From Unio delphinus (Eukaryota; Mollusca; Bivalvia; Unionida; Unionidae), in assembly GCA_029339505.1 (NCBI GenBank), contig JAQISU010000233.1, positions 3,582,001 to 3,646,000 on the forward strand: a stretch of DNA of 64,000 bases. Reading direction: 5' to 3'. The notes beneath the pieces are model-generated. The model was not told where the DNA came from and did not search any database. It saw only the letters and a program-made list of their open reading frames with translations. Below are positions 60,050 through 64,000 of this stretch, in pieces. Both the position numbers and the translations under genes were made by a program. Each line of letters begins with the position of its first letter. Within the stretch, counting starts at the first letter, position 1.

Positions 60050-60419
60050 GAGTAATGTCTAGCACTGGAACATCATGTCCCACCAAATCATGGTATCCAG
60101 TCTGTCCAGTCCTAATGCTGAGTGACCAGCTGCTAGTACCATTTTTATAAGCATGTGGTGTGATTCAGGCAGAATTTGGATCTATATCACATCCAAGGTT
60201 GATATTCTAACAATTTCACTGTTCCAGTGGCCAAGTGGTTAGAACACCACCATGGATGTGGGAGGTTGTGGGTTCAAACCTCGGCCTTGTCACACAAAAA
60301 AATGGCACTCAGCATTAAGAGGTCAGTGTTAGAATTGGTTGGCCTGGTGTCAGGATAATGTGTCATGCTATATCTCTGAAAAATTGTTAAATCTACGTTA
60401 GAAATCCAAATCACACACT
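60050..60419. mobile_element. Head-to-head SINE pair, unit 2
   Basis: The minus fragment is at 60050-60224 and the plus element at 60225-60419, as in unit 1. Confidence 0.7.
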
Positions 60420-61493
60420 CTAACCATGTAGGCCACCATAACGGTCTTGTTTGAAAGGTTAATTATATGTTGCATTTTTGGATTCATGCCTCCTAATGAG
60501 GGCTGATGATAGTTTTTAACCACTTGTTTAGGACATTGGTTTCAGAAAATTGACCTGCAGGGATTAGATATGTACATTTTATTCAATGAGAACTAAAAAG
60601 ATATGTCCAGTCTGACATTTTTTTTCAAAGGTCTTCATTTTTCAGTTTTATATTGTAATTTTCTATACAGGATGTTATGTTGTACAGTATCATGTTGTAT
60701 TTTCGTCGAGATATTCAGCATCCTGAATTTGCCAACTTTGTTCTTGAATGTCGCTACCTTACTTTAAAAAAAAAAAAATGATGATTTTTCATAAAAGAAA
60801 TAAACCCAAAGAAACTTTTGGTAGAAGTTGAAATCATACGAGAGTATTTTCAGACCTTTCAAGTCTTTTCTGTAATTTGTAACAAGTCCTGTTTCTGGCA
60901 AACAAATTGAGTGTTTATGTTCCTTTTCTGTCTTTATGTATGTCTGTATGGTTTTAAAATGTTGGACATTGATTGTAAGCTCATCCTGACTGCCATGAAA
61001 TGATATTTGAAAAGGATCTTTCAGTAAGGTTGAAAAGAGGCAGAAGCAGTTTTGAGAAATATTTAAAGAATACACAGAGTAGTGTAATATAAATAGTGCT
61101 ATATAACTGTGTATAGACATGTTTTGTAATGATTTTAAATGATTTTTTTTTTCATTCTTCTGGTTTCCATGTGGAGTTTTTCTTCACTGTGGTTCAATAA
61201 GATTATTAATTTTTATCCCTCTTATCTCTAATTTCCCTGTTTGGCAATGGGCATCTCAGTTTTCATCAACAAGAATAGGAATAAATTTAGAGAATGAATT
61301 GCCCCATTTGGCAGCTCTTTTGTTATTCCATGCCAGACATATTTGTTTTTCCATGATAAATGTATACAAACAAATGACCAGCAGATTAAAATGTACAGAA
61401 CAGATATTGGTGGTGTTTGTTACATAAAAGTCCGGTGGAGAACACTGACTATTTATGCACATAATGTATTGCAAAATGGGCTGACACAAGTAA

Positions 61494-61709
<216 letters not shown>

Positions 61710-62687
61710 TGATGCAATTAATCAAACGTTTATAGATGAACAAAATATATCTTTATAATGAGCATGATAGGTTTTTAAAAAAAAAACAGTTGCCAGCATA
61801 TGTTAAGTCGTTAAAGTACTGTACCTTCTTGCTTATGAGTCTGACTTCAAACTGCTCAGACCTCGATCTGCTGGGGTATTATGTGATGGCAGATCTGGGT
61901 CGGTGCAGTTTGTTTGGATTAATCTGTAGAACCAACATCTTGACCCTGATCTGCAGGCACATTATGCTATGGCTGGTGAGGTTCTTTGGTGTTTGCAGTG
62001 TGGCTTGAATTAGAAGTGAGTATAGACAGTAAGTAGCCATGTTGGCAAGTAATAAGCCATGGCTATTTTGGCTCCCACCAAAGGAAACAGAGATCTGTTG
62101 AATAGTTGTCAAGCCACATTTATTTGCTTGTTTCAGACTGAGGTGAACAACCACTTGATTTATTAGAGAGAAACTTTATTTCAGACACCCAAAGTTATGA
62201 ACATAGCAGATTCATGCATAATGTAATACAAACCAAACTTGTTTCCAAAATAGACATTGGCTTCATCATGAAGTTCCACCACAAATGTATCTGTTACTGT
62301 AATGCCTACTGTAATGATGCTATGCAATTGTTTTAAAGTAGTTGCAGTTGTGTAATGTTTCATGTAATTTTCACTTCATACTTTGCGATTGGCATTTATA
62401 GGTAAGATTTTTTTCCTGTTTGACATTGGTATATTTTGCACATATTTATTCTAGGTTTATAGAGGTGGAATTGATTATATTTAAAGATTTATACAGTTGG
62501 AACTGAGTATATACTGAGGTTTTATGTTGGCGGAACAGCTTACTGCTCATACTGAGAGGTTTATAATAGATGGAGCTACTCGTGGCTCATACTTAGGTTG
62601 TATTTGTATAACTGCTCACTGCTTATATTTGAAGGTTTATAATGGGTTGAAATGCTTATGCTTTTGTTTATGTAGGTGAAACTGCTT

Positions 62688-62889
62688 ATATTTAGAAATT
62701 TATATTAGTGGAACTGTACACTCATATTTGTATGTTTTATGTGGCTGGAGTTTCTTATATTTAGAGATTTGTATTAGTGGAACTGTAGACTCTCATATTT
62801 GTATGTTTTATGTGGCTGGAGTTTCTTATATTTAGAGATTTGTATTAGTGGAACTGTACACTCTCATACTTGTATGTTTTAAGTGGATG
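62688..62889 (+). repeat. ~71-bp tandem repeats in CDC5L intron 3, unit 2
   Basis: Copy of 31609-31810 with the same number of repeats. Confidence 0.8.
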
Positions 62890-63104
62890 AAACTGCTCTC
62901 TGATCAAACTAGGAGGGTTGTACGAGTGGAACTGCTGACTGCTTATACATTGAGGTTTATATGTGTGAAACCACTCACTGCTCATACTTAGAGGTGCATA
63001 TAAGTGGAACTGATGACACTAAATTTTTCCTTAGAACATTTCTCTAAGTTAAGAATATGCTGAAAGACATGTACAATAACAAAATATGCAGTTTAATATT
63101 TTGA

Positions 63105-64000
63105 TTCTTGATCTAGGGATATAAACGCACATGATAATTGTTTTTGTTCTATATAGTCACATATGTTTCTTATAAGGTGACCGTTGTCAAAAATAGATCG
63201 ACCTTTAACTCCACATGTTTGATCCATGTGTATTATTTTGGACATGACATTTCCAAGTCTATTAGTAATAATCTTTGATAAAATTTTGTAATCCACATTT
63301 AATAGGGAGATAGGTCTCCAATTTTTCATATTGTTTGAATTTTGAGGATCCTTACATAATAAAGTAATATAGGATATTTTTTTGTGAATCGGACATAGTG
63401 TTCCATTCAAAGATTAAATTTTATAAGCGGACTAGTGTGTCGCCTAAATATTCAAAGAACGTGACGTAAAATTCTTTTGTGAGACCGTCAGGTCCTGGTA
63501 ATTTATTTGGTTTCATCATATTTAAAGATTTCAAAATTTCTGTTTTAGTAATTAGGTCTAGTAAGGAATTGATTGTCTTCAGCGTTTAACTGAGGCAATC
63601 CAGTTAAAAATTCTTTAAATAATTCTTCATCAATAGGTTCGGAGGTAAATAAATTTGAATAAAACTTTTCAAAGCATTTTAAAATATCAGCACTAGAATT
63701 ATAGGTCACGTTATTATATTCAATTTCAGTAATGGTTTTCTGGGAACCCTTTTTATTTTCTAATTGAAAAAAGAATTGGCTCGGTTTTTCATTGTTGTCT
63801 AAAATTTTTGCTTTACTTCTAATTACTGATCCTATATATTTTTCATTTTGCAATTCTTTGATGGCCATCCGGAGTTCTTGTAGTTGTAAGAAAAGTTCTT
63901 ATTTATTAGTTGAATCATAATTTTGTCTTAGATATTGGTATTTTCTTTTCAAAGATTTAATTTCAAGGTTTTTCATTTTTGAGAGTTCTTTCGAATATCG
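63105..64000 (-). mobile_element. LINE A, 3'-truncated, start of third unit
   Basis: Same intron 3/LINE junction and same frameshift (near 63550) as at 32026-32921. It runs off the window in the ORF2 linker. Confidence 0.88.
63626..64000. repeat. Start of a third tandem unit
   Basis: Sequence from 63626 to the window end matches 1-375 and 32547-32921, all within LINE A ORF2. The array therefore continues beyond the window. Confidence 0.9.

Overview
The window is AT-rich animal nuclear DNA. It holds the first three GT-AG-spliced coding exons of CDC5L (a Myb-domain spliceosome protein), non-LTR retrotransposons of several clades, tRNA-derived SINEs, U1 snRNA gene pieces and many microsatellites. 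The mix of Tx1-like, RNase H-bearing I/Nimb-like and RTE/BovB-like LINEs with a tRNA-headed SINE would fit a lophotrochozoan such as a mollusc. That placement is inference.

The dominant feature is a head-to-tail tandem repeat of a unit of about 31-32.5 kb. Using position 1 as reference, the same sequence recurs at 32547 and at 63626. The window therefore holds unit 1 (1-32546), unit 2 (32547-63625) and the start of a third (63626-64000). Outside simple repeats the units are nearly identical. They differ by a 1.6 kb LINE insertion found only in unit 1 (15322-16923), a 31-bp segment found only in unit 2 (near 33910), one extra 62-bp minisatellite copy in unit 2 (near 49260) and microsatellite lengths. 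The internal junctions, where CDC5L intron 3 meets a 3'-truncated LINE, are at about 32026 and 63105.

Order within a unit (unit 1 coordinates): Tx1-like LINE A on the minus strand (1-2690) with an intact ORF1; arm 1 of a ~255-bp inverted repeat (2713-2970); LINE E, plus strand, with RNase H and three hairpin repeats in its 3' UTR (2971-5240); unassigned spacer; the 5' part of a U1 snRNA gene (6907-6951, plus); a ~450-bp repeat; the 3' part of a U1 gene in opposite orientation (7408-7530, minus), abutting the poly(A) end of LINE B (7531-10696, minus); LINE D joined head-to-head to it (10697 to about 13600, plus); a second, decayed copy of the U1/450-bp composite (about 14720-15302); LINE C (15322-16923, minus, unit 1 only); inverted-repeat arm 2 (16968-17220); about 4 kb of apparently non-genic DNA with a minisatellite; a SINE; an old RTE-like LINE (22215-24016); then the CDC5L promoter region, exon 1 (24486-24530), exon 2 (28052-28155), exon 3 (30435-30596) and the beginning of intron 3.

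Two themes stand out. First, the Tx1-like LINE family appears to target U1 snRNA genes: LINE B's poly(A) end sits exactly at U1 nucleotide 40, and LINE A's 5' end abuts a short U1-like stretch ending around the same site. Second, only the promoter-proximal part of CDC5L is repeated, so every unit except a distal one would lack the rest of the gene. The array is either a very recent real duplication or an assembly artefact; read depth and spanning long reads would decide.
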